Part shown: positions 34,637 to 42,784 of the stretch, piece by piece | How the letters are laid out: each line of letters starts with the position of its first letter | How positions within the stretch are numbered: position 1 is the stretch's first letter | Origin: Xanthobacteraceae bacterium | GTDB lineage: Bacteria; Pseudomonadota; Alphaproteobacteria; Rhizobiales; Xanthobacteraceae | DNA length: 64,000 bases | Reading direction: 5' to 3' | NCBI GenBank assembly: GCA_029239875.1 | Contig: JARBUD010000003.1 | Coordinates: 157,360 to 221,359, forward strand | Made by a program: the position numbers and the translations under genes | The notes under the pieces: generated by a model | Told to the model about the DNA's origin: nothing | The model's input: only the letters and a program-made list of their open reading frames with translations | Database searches by the model: none

Positions 34637-34656
34637 AATAAGAACTCTTATGAGAA
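34637..34656 (-). promoter_or_regulatory. TTCTTAT-like element far upstream of xoxF
   Basis: In the xoxF direction the element reads TTCTCATAAGAG followed by TTCTTATT (34637-34644), about 250 bases before the xoxF ATG. One octamer matches the pqqA/lut consensus exactly in seven positions and the other is degenerate (TTCTCATA, period 12). A further TCTTAT occurs at 34662-34667. Weaker than the pqqA and lut sites. Confidence 0.35.
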
Positions 34657-34744
34657 AAATGTCTTATTATGATTTTGCTGCAAGTGCGAACTGATATATA
34701 ATATACCAGAAAAGAATACTTCAAAGTTGGTGGAAAGCACGCAT

Positions 34745-34758
34745 AACTCGTGCGAGTT
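34745..34758. promoter_or_regulatory. Perfect palindrome AACTCG-TG-CGAGTT
   Basis: A 14-base inverted repeat lies 10 bases after the metallohydrolase stop and upstream of xoxF. No T-run follows on either strand, so a protein-binding site is at least as likely as a terminator. Confidence 0.4.
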
Positions 34759-34767
34759 GCGTCAACA

Positions 34768-35721
34768 CTACTGCCATTCCAGCTCGTGATAGGCGGCGAT
34801 GGCGTTGCGTGGATTGAACTCGTCGAACAACGCCCACTCGCCGCGCTGCGCGGTCGCGGCCAGTGCCGGGGCATCGCCCATCGGCCGCCCCTCTTCTATG
34901 CTGCGCTGCACATCGGCGCGCAGGGCTTCGAGGTAGGCGCGCTCAGCCTCCGTCGCCTGCGGCCATTGGACGCTAGCCGGGCCATGACCCGGCACCGCCC
35001 GCGCCGCCGGCCGGGCGGTGAGCGCCTCGATGAGCTTCAGCCAGCCGAGCAGGCTGCCGTCCAGCGTCGGCACATGCCCGACGAACAGCAGGTCGCCCAT
35101 GACCCATGTGCCGGTGGCCGAATCGAGCACGGTCAGGTCGTTGTCGGTATGGGCAGTCGGATGCGCCTCCAGCTGCAGAACCCGGCCGCCGAGGTCGAGC
35201 TCCAGCCGCTGCTCGACCACGAGGTCGGGCACCACGATCCGCGTGCCCTCGGCCTCCGGCCCGAGCAGGCGCTGCGCCTGGGCAAGATACGTTTCGGCGC
35301 GCTGCGACAGCGCGCGCGGCAGCTTGTGATGGCCGACGAAGCGCACCCCCTCCCCTGCAAAGGCAGCGTTGCCCAGCGTGTGGTCGGGGTGCATGTGGGT
35401 GTTGATCACGTAGCGCACCGGCCGGTCGGTCGATGCCTTCACCGCGGCCAGGAATCGCTCGCCGGCAAGCCGGCTGTTGCCGGTGTCGATCACCGCCGCG
35501 GCTTCGCCGCCGACGATGAGCGTCATGTTGGCGATCGCCCCGTCATTGGCCGGAGCGATCAGCTCGTAAGGTGCGCGATAGACGAAGACGCCGTCGGCCA
35601 CCCGCTCCAGCGTCAACGGCTCGGCGACAGAAGCCGCCCGGGCGTGTCCAAGGCTCCCGGCAGCCATGAGCGCGCCGAGGCCGAGGACACTGCGACGATC
35701 CAGTCGGGGAGCGGCCGGCAT
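34768..35721 (-). CDS. Quinoprotein relay system zinc metallohydrolase
   Basis: 317 aa metallo-beta-lactamase fold, exported by a Tat-like signal (RRSVLGLGALMAAGSLGHARA). Metal motif THMHPDHTLGN, further ligands in AHPTAHTDNDL and VPGHGPAS. It belongs to the quinoprotein relay family that recurs with PQQ dehydrogenases and SoxYZ-like carriers, as in this island; the native reaction is unknown. Encoded 47 bases downstream of a cytochrome c gene and directly upstream of the xoxF control region. Confidence 0.88.
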   Translation of the reverse strand: MPAAPRLDRRSVLGLGALMAAGSLGHARAASVAEPLTLERVADGVFVYRAPYELIAPANDGAIANMTLIVGGEAAAVIDTGNSRLAGERFLAAVKASTDRPVRYVINTHMHPDHTLGNAAFAGEGVRFVGHHKLPRALSQRAETYLAQAQRLLGPEAEGTRIVVPDLVVEQRLELDLGGRVLQLEAHPTAHTDNDLTVLDSATGTWVMGDLLFVGHVPTLDGSLLGWLKLIEALTARPAARAVPGHGPASVQWPQATEAERAYLEALRADVQRSIEEGRPMGDAPALAATAQRGEWALFDEFNPRNAIAAYHELEWQ

Positions 35722-35767
35722 GGCGGGGCTCCGTGAGACGCTGCGCCGTGGCCGGCGCGGCCTCGTG

Positions 35768-36172
35768 CTACTTCTTGGTGCCGTCGGCGTTGAACGTGCC
35801 GAGATACGCCTCGAGATCGGCGCGGTCGGTCTCCTTGGGCAGGCCGGCGAACACCATCTTCACGCCGGGCATGTAGCCCTTGGGATTGGCCAGGTACTGG
35901 CTGAGGATCTCCGCCGTCCACACATCGCCCTTGGCGTTGTGCTCCTTCAGCGTGTCGGAATAGTTGAAGCCTTCCACCGAGCCCATCTTGCGGCCGATGA
36001 TGCCGTTCAGCTCGGGACCGACCTTGTTCTTGGCGCCCTCGCCCACGGCGTGGCAGGCCATGCACTTCTTGAAGACGTTGGCACCCTTGGCAGGGTCGCC
36101 GGCAGGGCTCTGGGCCAGCGCGGCGGTGGAGCCAAGGGCGAGCAGGGCGGCGGAGATGACGAAGCGATTCAT
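35768..36172 (-). CDS. Class I (c2-type) cytochrome c
   Basis: 134 aa. Signal peptide (SAALLALGSTAALAQ), heme site CMACH at residues 37-41, conserved GPELNGIIGRK block and the axial Met101 in GYMPGVKM. Typical cytochrome c2, plausible electron carrier between XoxG and the terminal oxidase. The metallohydrolase gene follows downstream on the same strand. GGAAGGAC precedes the ATG. Confidence 0.93.
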   Translation of the reverse strand: MNRFVISAALLALGSTAALAQSPAGDPAKGANVFKKCMACHAVGEGAKNKVGPELNGIIGRKMGSVEGFNYSDTLKEHNAKGDVWTAEILSQYLANPKGYMPGVKMVFAGLPKETDRADLEAYLGTFNADGTKK

Positions 36173-36427
36173 GGCGTCCTTCCAAGGCTCATATCGTTGA
36201 CCGGCGCCGTCATCCGCGGCGCTTGTGGCGCGGCGCCGACAATAGCGCCACGGTTAGAATGATCCTAGACGACGAAAGGTCCAGTGCGCGAGGCTGGCGC
36301 GGCAGCGGGCAATTCGTCGCGGGAAAAGCAGCGCCGGCGGCTCAACTCGCTGGAAATGCCTGATATTTTGCGACGATTGGTCGGCGCCTGCCTCGCCATG
36401 CTTGCGGCGAAATACCCCACCCCGTCG

Positions 36428-37369
36428 TCAGCACGCCGCGACGGGCGCCTCGCGGACTACGCTCGTCGCGGTCTCGCCGGGCTCCCACAGCCCCTCGAAA
36501 TGCGCCATCTGCCACGCCGCCCATTGCTCGAATTCGGCGAGGAAGGCGTCGGCCACCCAAGCGACGCGGCCACCTGGACCGAGCGCGAACCAGCCCCTCG
36601 CCTCGGCCTCCGTCAACAGGCTCGCGACATGGGCGGGTGAGACCTGGAAGCGCTCCGCGAGAGCCCGGCGGCTCAGCGGCTCGGCCGGTGCCACATCTGC
36701 GAGCAGGTCGGCATAGTAGCTGCCGAACACCGCCGTCAGCAGCGGGTAGCCGCAATCCCTCAGGGTGAAATGCAGCACCCCGGGGAAGGCGTGCAGCAGC
36801 GTGCCGTTGGCCAGCACATAGGCGGCCGAGCGGGCGATCATGTCGCCCAGAACGTCCGCGTCCTCGAGCAGCGTGGCACGGGCAGGCCGGTCGTCCTCGA
36901 TCGCATCGGTGGCGGAGACGAAGAGGCGCATGGAGCGGCCGATCTCGAACATCACCGTCGGCATCGGCCGCAGCAGCGTGGCGCGCCGGTCCGCCGGGTC
37001 GCGCTCCACCGCCACCAGGCGGCCGGCCTTCAGGGCGGCGACGAAGCCGGCGGTCTGTCGTGCGCTCACCCCGGCCACCCCCTGCAGGGCGGAGAGTGTC
37101 GGCGGCGGCCCGCCACGGTTCCGCCACGCGTAGTAGTTGTGGATCATCATGAAGCAGACGAGATAGCGGCCGAGCTGGTCGAACAGCTTGTGATAGGGCC
37201 AGCGGATCGGGGCGGCCCGGGACATGCCGTGGCAATAGGCGGCGAGCGCCGGGCGGAAGCGCGGATGGCACAGCAGCCGCTCGGCCCTCGCGCCAAATCC
37301 TTCGGGAAGCACCGCTGCCGGGCGTTGCGTCGGCTCATCCACTCCGTCGATCAGTCGCCGCCTTGGCAC
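36428..37369 (-). CDS. Putative regulator with two winged helices
   Basis: 313 aa, no signal peptide. The first part has TLSALQGVAGVSARQTAGFVAALKAGRLVAVERDPADRR, a MarR-like winged helix with the DRR wing. The second part has LSRRALAERFQVSPAHVASLLTEAEARGWF, a second helix-turn-helix. A central all-alpha region (MFEIGRSMRLFVSATDAIEDDRP) links them. Ligand and targets unknown. Divergent from the exported carbonic anhydrase across a 152-base gap, a plausible target. I do not recognise a named family. Confidence 0.7.
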   Translation of the reverse strand: MPRRRLIDGVDEPTQRPAAVLPEGFGARAERLLCHPRFRPALAAYCHGMSRAAPIRWPYHKLFDQLGRYLVCFMMIHNYYAWRNRGGPPPTLSALQGVAGVSARQTAGFVAALKAGRLVAVERDPADRRATLLRPMPTVMFEIGRSMRLFVSATDAIEDDRPARATLLEDADVLGDMIARSAAYVLANGTLLHAFPGVLHFTLRDCGYPLLTAVFGSYYADLLADVAPAEPLSRRALAERFQVSPAHVASLLTEAEARGWFALGPGGRVAWVADAFLAEFEQWAAWQMAHFEGLWEPGETATSVVREAPVAAC

Positions 37370-37521
37370 GTCGATACCTGCAAAGTTTGGACTGGCGCGA
37401 ATTACCTATGCAGAAATACTGCCGTCGGGGAAGGCCGCGAACCGACTGTCGCGTGGCACGCGATCAACGATACACGCACAGATAAGCCGCGGCCGCCAAG
37501 AATAACGGGAAAGGACCTTCC

Positions 37522-38247
37522 ATGTGTAACCAGCACCCCTTCATGCTGTCCCGGCGCCGGCTGTTCGGTGCCGGTATCGGAGCAGCCTCGGCAACGTTCC
37601 TCGGCGGCTTCGCCCTGCCGGCCTTCGCCCAGACCGCCGAACCCGCGACGCCGCAGAACGCCATCAGTCCGGATGCCGCCCTGGCGCGCATCATGGAAGG
37701 CAATGCCCGCTATGTGGCGAACACACCATCCGTGAAGGACTTCTCGGCCGACAGGGCAGCACGCACCAAGGCGCAGTACCCGGTTGCGGGACTGGTCAGT
37801 TGCGCCGACTCGCGCGTCGCGCCGGAACTTGCCTTCGACCAGGAGCCGGGCGACCTGTTCGTGGTGCGCGTTGCCGGCAACTTCGTCGACGATGACGGGC
37901 TCGCGAGCCTCGAATATGGCGTGAAGTTCCTCGGCGTCCCGCTGCTGATGGTGATGGGCCACACCAATTGCGGCGCCGTTTCTGCCGCCATCAAGGTGGT
38001 GCAGGACAAGATCACCCTGCCCGGCCATCTGGACGAACTGGTCAGCCACATCACGCCGGCGGTCGAGGTGGCGCTCAAGTCCAAGCCCGAGGACCAGCTC
38101 AACGCCGCGATCGTCGAGAATGTGCGCCTCAACGTGCGCGAGCTGTCGGCCGCGACCCCGATCATTTCCGAGTTCGTTTCGAACGGGAAGGTGAAGGTCG
38201 TCGGCTCCGTCTACGACCTCGCCACCGGCAAGGTGAGCATGGTCTGA
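37522..38247 (+). CDS. Tat-exported beta-carbonic anhydrase
   Basis: 241 aa. A twin-arginine leader (SRRRLFGAGIGAASATFLGGFALPAFA) precedes a beta-class carbonic anhydrase with the zinc motifs CADSR and HTNCG, and the Asp-Arg dyad in CADSR. It hydrates CO2 in the periplasm. Most bacterial beta-enzymes are cytoplasmic, so export of a pre-folded zinc enzyme is notable. Start ATG 37522; in-frame ATG at 37543 would still keep the twin arginines. Followed by a terminator hairpin. Confidence 0.93.
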   Translation: MCNQHPFMLSRRRLFGAGIGAASATFLGGFALPAFAQTAEPATPQNAISPDAALARIMEGNARYVANTPSVKDFSADRAARTKAQYPVAGLVSCADSRVAPELAFDQEPGDLFVVRVAGNFVDDDGLASLEYGVKFLGVPLLMVMGHTNCGAVSAAIKVVQDKITLPGHLDELVSHITPAVEVALKSKPEDQLNAAIVENVRLNVRELSAATPIISEFVSNGKVKVVGSVYDLATGKVSMV

Positions 38248-38253
38248 CATACC

Positions 38254-38287
38254 GCGGACCGGCTGCGAAGAACCGGTCCGCTTCTTC
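38254..38287 (+). terminator. Terminator hairpin after carbonic anhydrase
   Basis: 9-bp stem GCGGACCGG/CCGGTCCGC with a 10-base loop and a downstream TTCTTC, 7 bases after the stop codon. Confidence 0.7.
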
Positions 38288-38338
38288 ATCGATCCTGACG
38301 GCCGGCGGGTGCACCGCGCCCGCCATTTCGAACACCCC

Positions 38339-38364
38339 ATTACTTAGGTATTGACCTAAGTAAT
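38339..38364 (+). promoter_or_regulatory. Perfect operator of the ArsR/SRPBCC operon
   Basis: An 11-base inverted repeat ATTACTTAGGT-ATTG-ACCTAAGTAAT stands about 65 bases before the arsR-family gene. TTGACC at 38351-38356 lies inside it and can serve as a -35 box, so bound repressor would block RNA polymerase. Likely autoregulatory. Confidence 0.8.
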
Positions 38365-38426
38365 CACTTCCGATAGGTAAGCCTCCGCCGGCCGGGATAT
38401 CGGGTCCGGCACCTGTCGAGGATGCG

Positions 38427-38786
38427 ATGACCCCTGCCGCACATGCCGCCGCGCCCACTGCCGTCATCGACGGCATCTTCCGTGCGTTGGCCGACCCAAC
38501 CCGGCGCGATGTGGTGGAGCGGCTGACCGCCAAGCAGGCCTCGATGAGCGAGCTCGCCGCTCCCTATCGCATGGCCCTCCCCTCCTTCCTGGAACACATG
38601 AAGGTGCTGGAGGGCTGCGGGCTGGTGCGCTCGCGCAAGATCGGGCGGGTGCGCACCTATCAGCTCGAAACCGAACGGCTGAAGCTCGCCGAGGACTGGC
38701 TCGGCCGCCAGCGCACGCTGTGGGAACAGCGCCTCGACCGGCTCGACAGCTATCTTTTGTCCATGAAGGAGGAGACGCCGGAATGA
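38427..38786 (+). CDS. ArsR-family repressor
   Basis: 119 aa winged-helix protein: IFRALADPTRRDVVERLTAKQASMSELAAPYRMALPSFLEHMKVLEGCGLVRSRKIGRVRTYQL. Only one Cys (EGCGL) and no ELCVCDL metal motif, so metal sensing is unlikely. This subgroup is typically paired with an SRPBCC/AHSA1 protein, as here with a 4-base ATGA overlap. The palindrome at 38339-38364 is the probable operator. Confidence 0.92.
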   Translation: MTPAAHAAAPTAVIDGIFRALADPTRRDVVERLTAKQASMSELAAPYRMALPSFLEHMKVLEGCGLVRSRKIGRVRTYQLETERLKLAEDWLGRQRTLWEQRLDRLDSYLLSMKEETPE

Positions 38787-39277
38787 CTATGCCGCTCGCC
38801 AAGTTCGACCCGAAGCTCGATCTCAAGCTGGAACGCGAGATCGACGTGCCCGTGCATCTCGTCTGGAAGGCGTGGACCACGCCGGCTCATCTGAAGCAAT
38901 GGTTCGTGCCCAAGCCCTGGACCATCGCCTCGTGCGAGCTCGACCTGCGGCCCGGCGGCATCTTCCGCACAGTGATGCGCTCGCCCGAGGGCGAGGAATA
39001 CGACAATTCCGGCTGCTATCTCGACGTGGTGCCGAACGAGCGGCTGATCTTCACCGACACGCTGCTGCCCGGCTACCGCCCGGCACCGAAGCCCTTCTTC
39101 ACCGGCGCGCTGCTGCTCAGCTCGCTCGGCGCGAACGGCACGCGCTATATCGCCTACGCCATCCATGGCGACGAGGCGACGCGCGAAAATCACGAGAAGA
39201 TGGGCTTCCACGACGGCTGGGGCACGGTGGCGACGCAGATGGTGGAGTACATCAAGTCCGGTGCGGTCCCGGCCTGA
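38783..39277 (+). CDS. SRPBCC/AHSA1-domain protein
   Basis: 164 aa START-like hydrophobic-cavity domain (LKLEREIDVPVHLVWKAWTTPAHLKQWFVPKPW near the start, HEKMGFHDGWGTVATQMVEYIK at the end). Such proteins bind small hydrophobic ligands and are coexpressed with ArsR repressors that lack metal sites. Ligand unknown. Start ATG 38783 overlaps the repressor stop; GGAGGAG upstream lies within the repressor gene. Confidence 0.9.
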   Translation: MTMPLAKFDPKLDLKLEREIDVPVHLVWKAWTTPAHLKQWFVPKPWTIASCELDLRPGGIFRTVMRSPEGEEYDNSGCYLDVVPNERLIFTDTLLPGYRPAPKPFFTGALLLSSLGANGTRYIAYAIHGDEATRENHEKMGFHDGWGTVATQMVEYIKSGAVPA

Positions 39278-39286
39278 GCGGCCGCC

Positions 39287-39997
39287 TCACGGGATGCGGT
39301 AGAACGGGTTGGGCAGCTGGAACAGCTTCTTGCCATGGCCACCGAACAGGTCGGAGGGCTGGTCGCCCATATTGGCGATGATGGTGTAGCCCTCCGCCTC
39401 GATCCTTGCCCGGACCGGAGTCTTGTAGTCGGCGAGCGAAGCGAAGTTCGCCCCGTCCGCCGGCAGATAGAGCTTGTCGTAGCCGCCATAGCCGGCGGCG
39501 GCGAGGTTCCTGTCGGTGGCCTCGCGCTGGCTCTCCGGCCGGCCGGAGATGAAGAACACCGCGACACCGAGCGCCCGCGCCTTCGCGAACACCTCCCGCA
39601 CCGGCTCGATCGCCGGGTCGACGCCGAGCAGGTCCCACGCCGCCCAGCCGCAGGGACCATCCTGTCCGAGGCTGCACGGCCCGGGGATGATGCGGCCGAA
39701 ATCGTCGCGCTTGATGATGTCCCAGTTGGACAGTGCCGTCTCGTCGACGTCGAGCACCAGCGCCGGCCGGGTCACCTGCGGCGCGCGCTCGGCGATCCAG
39801 GCCGATGCCTTCTCGGCGATGACGGCGATCTCGCGCTGATAGGCGCCGGAATCGTGATAGGCGGCGGCCGCGAACTTGGCGTCGCCGACATTGACCGGCT
39901 GCTGCGCCGGCGCCACCAGAGCGCCGGGAGCCTGCGCCGCCGCGGGAGCGGCGAGCGCGAGCAGCGCGGCAAGGACGAGACCGCCCGTGCGCCACAT
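39287..39997 (-). CDS. Exported HAD-type acid phosphatase
   Basis: About 236 aa. Signal peptide (GGLVLAALLALAAPAAAQ) then a class B/e(P4)-like HAD phosphatase. Motif I LVLDVDETALSNWD (nucleophile Asp in DVDET), motif II FFISGRPESQ and a late Asp pair IANMGDQPSDLFGG. Releases phosphate from nucleotides or esters in the periplasm. The start at 39997 is chosen since the 15 residues upstream do not look like a signal n-region. Convergent with the SRPBCC gene. Confidence 0.88.
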   Translation of the reverse strand: MWRTGGLVLAALLALAAPAAAQAPGALVAPAQQPVNVGDAKFAAAAYHDSGAYQREIAVIAEKASAWIAERAPQVTRPALVLDVDETALSNWDIIKRDDFGRIIPGPCSLGQDGPCGWAAWDLLGVDPAIEPVREVFAKARALGVAVFFISGRPESQREATDRNLAAAGYGGYDKLYLPADGANFASLADYKTPVRARIEAEGYTIIANMGDQPSDLFGGHGKKLFQLPNPFYRIP

Positions 39998-40013
39998 CCC
40001 TGCCGCTCCAGGC

Positions 40014-40313
40014 TCAGACCGCGAGCGCGACGACGCGCTCATGCTTCATGTTCGGCGGTGCCTCGAAATAGGGAGAAACGAGGGCGCGCCAGCTCTGGAA
40101 GTCCTCCGATTCACGGAAGCCGACCATGTGGTCCTCCAGCGTCGCCCACTCGACCACCAGCTTGTAGACGTTCGGCGTCTCCACCACCCGGTGCAGGTTG
40201 ATGCTGTGGCAGCCCTTGGCCCGCCGGAACAGCGGCACCGCCTGCGCGACGCCGGCTTCGAAGGCCTCTTCGTCACCCGGCTTGATGCGCAGCTCGGCCA
40301 CTTCGATGAACAT
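40014..40313 (-). CDS. Antibiotic biosynthesis monooxygenase (ABM) family protein
   Basis: 99 aa dimeric alpha+beta-barrel fold: FIEVAELRIKPGDEEAFEAGVAQAVPLFRRAKGCHSINLHR. ABM proteins are cofactor-free oxygenases, heme-degrading enzymes or stress proteins; key heme-ligand residues are not evident. GAGGAG lies 7 bases before ATG 40313. Last but one of a minus-strand group (methyltransferase, ABM, phosphatase). Confidence 0.8.
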   Translation of the reverse strand: MFIEVAELRIKPGDEEAFEAGVAQAVPLFRRAKGCHSINLHRVVETPNVYKLVVEWATLEDHMVGFRESEDFQSWRALVSPYFEAPPNMKHERVVALAV

Positions 40314-40333
40314 GTCCACTCTCCTCTTGGGGG

Positions 40334-41119
40334 TCAGGATATCCGCCGCGCCACGATGAACAGCCGCGGGAAGCGTAGCAGCAGCGTGCCGTCCTCGTGG
40401 CGCCGATAGCGGGCCGCGATCAGCTCTTCGTAGCGGACAAGGAACTCGGCGCGCTCCTCCGTGGAGAGCGGGTCCATATAGGGTCGCAGCCCCGTGCTCT
40501 TGAACCATTCGACGATGGCGCCGGCCCCTTCCATCTCGTGCACATAGGTGGTGCGCCAGATGTCGACCTCGCAGCCGGCCGCCCGCAGCCAGCGGTAATA
40601 GTCGTCGAAGGAGCCGATGTCGGCCTTGGCCTCGTCGGCACGAGCGAGCTTTTCCGCCCACGGACCCACGCTCGCGACCTCACGCATCGAAGTGTGCGAA
40701 GGCTCGTCGTAATTGTCCGGCACCTGCACCGCCAGCACGCCGCCCGCCGGCAGCAGCCCGGCGAGGCGGGTGAACAGCTGCTCATGGTCCGGCAGCCATT
40801 GCAGCACGGCATTGGCGAACATGAGATCGTAGGCCCGGCGCGGCTGCCAGCTCGCGATGTCCGCCTGCTCGAAGGTGAGGCCCGGCAGGCGCTCGCGCGC
40901 CTTGGCGAGCATGTTGGGCGACAAGTCCATGCCCTCGACCTCAGCGCCCGGATAGCGCCTGGCGATGAGCTCCGTGCTGTTGCCCGGCCCGCAGCCTATG
41001 TCCATGCAGGCGCGGGGATCGTCGAGCGGCACCCGCGCCAGCAGGTCGACCGAGGGGCGCGTACGCTGGTCCTCGAACTTCAGGTACTGCGCGGCGCTCC
41101 AGTCGACGGCCAAGCTCAT
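40334..41119 (-). CDS. tam: Trans-aconitate 2-methyltransferase-like enzyme
   Basis: 261 aa class I SAM methyltransferase. Motif I MDIGCGPGNSTELIARRYPGAEVEGMDLSPNML, then FANAVLQWLPDHEQLFTRLAGLLPAGGVLAVQVPDNYDEPSH, which are close to Tam. Tam methylates trans-aconitate, a spontaneous inhibitor of aconitase. Start 41119 (MSLAVDWSAAQYLKFEDQRTRP) fits the family's N terminus. Gap of 20 bases to the ABM gene. Confidence 0.88.
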   Translation of the reverse strand: MSLAVDWSAAQYLKFEDQRTRPSVDLLARVPLDDPRACMDIGCGPGNSTELIARRYPGAEVEGMDLSPNMLAKARERLPGLTFEQADIASWQPRRAYDLMFANAVLQWLPDHEQLFTRLAGLLPAGGVLAVQVPDNYDEPSHTSMREVASVGPWAEKLARADEAKADIGSFDDYYRWLRAAGCEVDIWRTTYVHEMEGAGAIVEWFKSTGLRPYMDPLSTEERAEFLVRYEELIAARYRRHEDGTLLLRFPRLFIVARRIS

Positions 41120-41212
41120 GTCTCGATCCTGCATGACGCGGACGGCGCAGCCGCCGGCCACCTTATGGAGGAAAGAGACGGTACCTTTCAATATGCCTGA
41201 CCGTTCGGAGAC

Positions 41213-41240
41213 CTCATCCCCGGTCGAGCCCGGGGATGAG
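41213..41240. repeat. CTCATCCCCGG hairpin
   Basis: 11-bp inverted repeat CTCATCCCCGG/CCGGGGATGAG with a 6-base loop, just beyond the SAM methyltransferase stop (41254, minus). The arms resemble the ends of the larger palindromic elements, so it may be a degenerate or minimal copy; no T-run follows. Confidence 0.6.
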
Positions 41241-41253
41241 TCGGAGGCGCCCC

Positions 41254-41937
41254 TCAGCCGAGGCGCTCGGCGGTGAAGTGCCAGTGCCAGCCGCCGGGCT
41301 TCTGCTGGCGGTCTTCGAGACGGTAGAGCTCGAAGCCGTCGAACAGCTCGGTGAGCTCGCCGGCGTTGCAGTAGAAGTGCGGGTGGTCCTTGTCGCTGGC
41401 GACGCCCTCGTCGCCGGCCTCGGCCGGCGGGTTCTCGCGCACGAAAGTGTTCGGCGCCACCTCCTCGCCGACGCCGTAATTGACGTTGCGCTTGGAGAGC
41501 ATGGTGCCCTGGAAATAGCCGCCCGGCTTCAGCACGCGGCGGATCTCGGCGATGGCGGCGCGCACGATCTCGCCGTCGCCGTGATAGATCACGTTGAACG
41601 ACAGCACATAGTCGAAATGCCCGTCCGGGAAGGGCAGCACAGTCATCGGCGCCACCGACGCCTCCACCGTCACGCCCATGGCGGCGGCCGACTGGCGCAC
41701 CTGCTCGACACCGGCCTCGGCCATGTCGATGGCGTGGCTCTCGAAGCCGAGCCGTGCGAAGTGCAGCGCATGGCGGCCGACGCCGCAGCCGAGGTCGAGC
41801 GCCCGCACCGTCTCGCCGCCGGCACGGATGGTCTCGCTCAGCGCGACGACCTCGGGCTCGGCCGCGAGCCAGTCGGCGCGGCCATCCTCGGTCGACCAGC
41901 GGGAATTCCAGGAGATATGCGCCGTATCCGTTCTCAT
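41254..41937 (-). CDS. Class I SAM-dependent methyltransferase (TehB/UbiE-like)
   Basis: 227 aa. Motif I VRALDLGCGVGRHALHFARLGFESHAIDMAEAG, motif II-like LPFPDGHFDYVLSFNVIYHG, and EIRRVLKPGGYFQGTMLS. Substrate unknown. It lies 28 bases after phnE on the same strand, so it may be cotranscribed with phnFMDCE, a possible hint at phosphonate-derived metabolism, but this is weak. Confidence 0.85.
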   Translation of the reverse strand: MRTDTAHISWNSRWSTEDGRADWLAAEPEVVALSETIRAGGETVRALDLGCGVGRHALHFARLGFESHAIDMAEAGVEQVRQSAAAMGVTVEASVAPMTVLPFPDGHFDYVLSFNVIYHGDGEIVRAAIAEIRRVLKPGGYFQGTMLSKRNVNYGVGEEVAPNTFVRENPPAEAGDEGVASDKDHPHFYCNAGELTELFDGFELYRLEDRQQKPGGWHWHFTAERLG

Positions 41938-41965
41938 TTCAACACCTTCACGCTTCAGGAAAAAC

Positions 41966-42784
41966 CTAGCCGATGATCCGCCCGCGCGCCCAGGAGCCGG
42001 CCTGCTCGACCAGCATCACCAGCCCGAACACCATCAGGATGACGGTCGCCGCGGTCGGGTAGTCGAACATGTCCATCGCCACCTTGAGTTCGAGGCCGAT
42101 GCCGCCGGCGCCGACTAGGCCGAGGATCACTGAGGAGCGGGTCGACTTCTCCAGCGCGAACAGCGTGGTGGTGATGAAGGCCGGCATGGCGGCGGGGATC
42201 ACTGCGCAGAAGATGGTGTCGAGCCGGCGCACCCCCTGAGCGCGCAGAGATTCCACCGGGCCCTTGTCGGTGTCCTCCATCGCCTCGGCGAAGAAGCGGC
42301 CGCAGAAGCCCGCGGTGTCCACCGCGATGGCGAGCGTGCCGGCGAAAGGGCCTAGGCCGACCGCGATGACGAAGATCAGCGCCCAGACGAGATCCGGCAC
42401 GGTGCGGAAGAAGGCGATCACCGCCCGTGCCAGCCCGTTGACGATCCGCCCGGCGAGCAGCCCGCGCGCGGCGAGGATCGCCAGCGGCACGGAGAGGACG
42501 ACGCCCGCCACCGTGCCGACGATGGCCATCTGGAAGGTCTGCACCAGCGCCTGCGACAGGGTCTCGATGCGGGTCAGGCTCGGCGGCCAGGCACGGGAGA
42601 GGAAGTCCATCAGCGCCGGCACGCCGTCGAGCATCGCCGTCGTCGACCAGCCCGAGCCCTGGATCGACCACACCAGCACGGCGAGGCCGACCAGATAGCC
42701 GAGGAAGGTGGAGATGGAGGGCCGGACGAAGCGCGGCGGCAGCGGGCGGCCGCTGCGCGCGGTGGTGTCAGTTGTAGAGGTCAC
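41966..42784 (-). CDS. phnE: Phosphonate ABC transporter permease PhnE
   Basis: 272 aa, about five to six helices (TFLGYLVGLAVLVWSIQGSG start helix), with the EAA loop GPVESLRAQGVRRLDTIFCAVIPAAMPAF and SVILGLVGAGGIGLEL. The start codon is GTG at 42784, overlapping phnC by 17 bases. Imports phosphonate or phosphite esters with PhnCD. Confidence 0.93.
   Translation of the reverse strand: MTSTTDTTARSGRPLPPRFVRPSISTFLGYLVGLAVLVWSIQGSGWSTTAMLDGVPALMDFLSRAWPPSLTRIETLSQALVQTFQMAIVGTVAGVVLSVPLAILAARGLLAGRIVNGLARAVIAFFRTVPDLVWALIFVIAVGLGPFAGTLAIAVDTAGFCGRFFAEAMEDTDKGPVESLRAQGVRRLDTIFCAVIPAAMPAFITTTLFALEKSTRSSVILGLVGAGGIGLELKVAMDMFDYPTAATVILMVFGLVMLVEQAGSWARGRIIG

Larger units (their letters stand above)
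34391..34767. other. 377-base control region upstream of xoxF
   Basis: No gene. It holds the xoxF promoter on the minus strand. Two perfect 14-base palindromes are present, ATAAGA-AC-TCTTAT (34638-34651) and AACTCG-TG-CGAGTT (34745-34758). An AT-rich zone at about 34660-34720 includes GATATATAATATAC. The first palindrome contains the same TCTTAT core as the pqqA and lut octamers. Confidence 0.7.
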
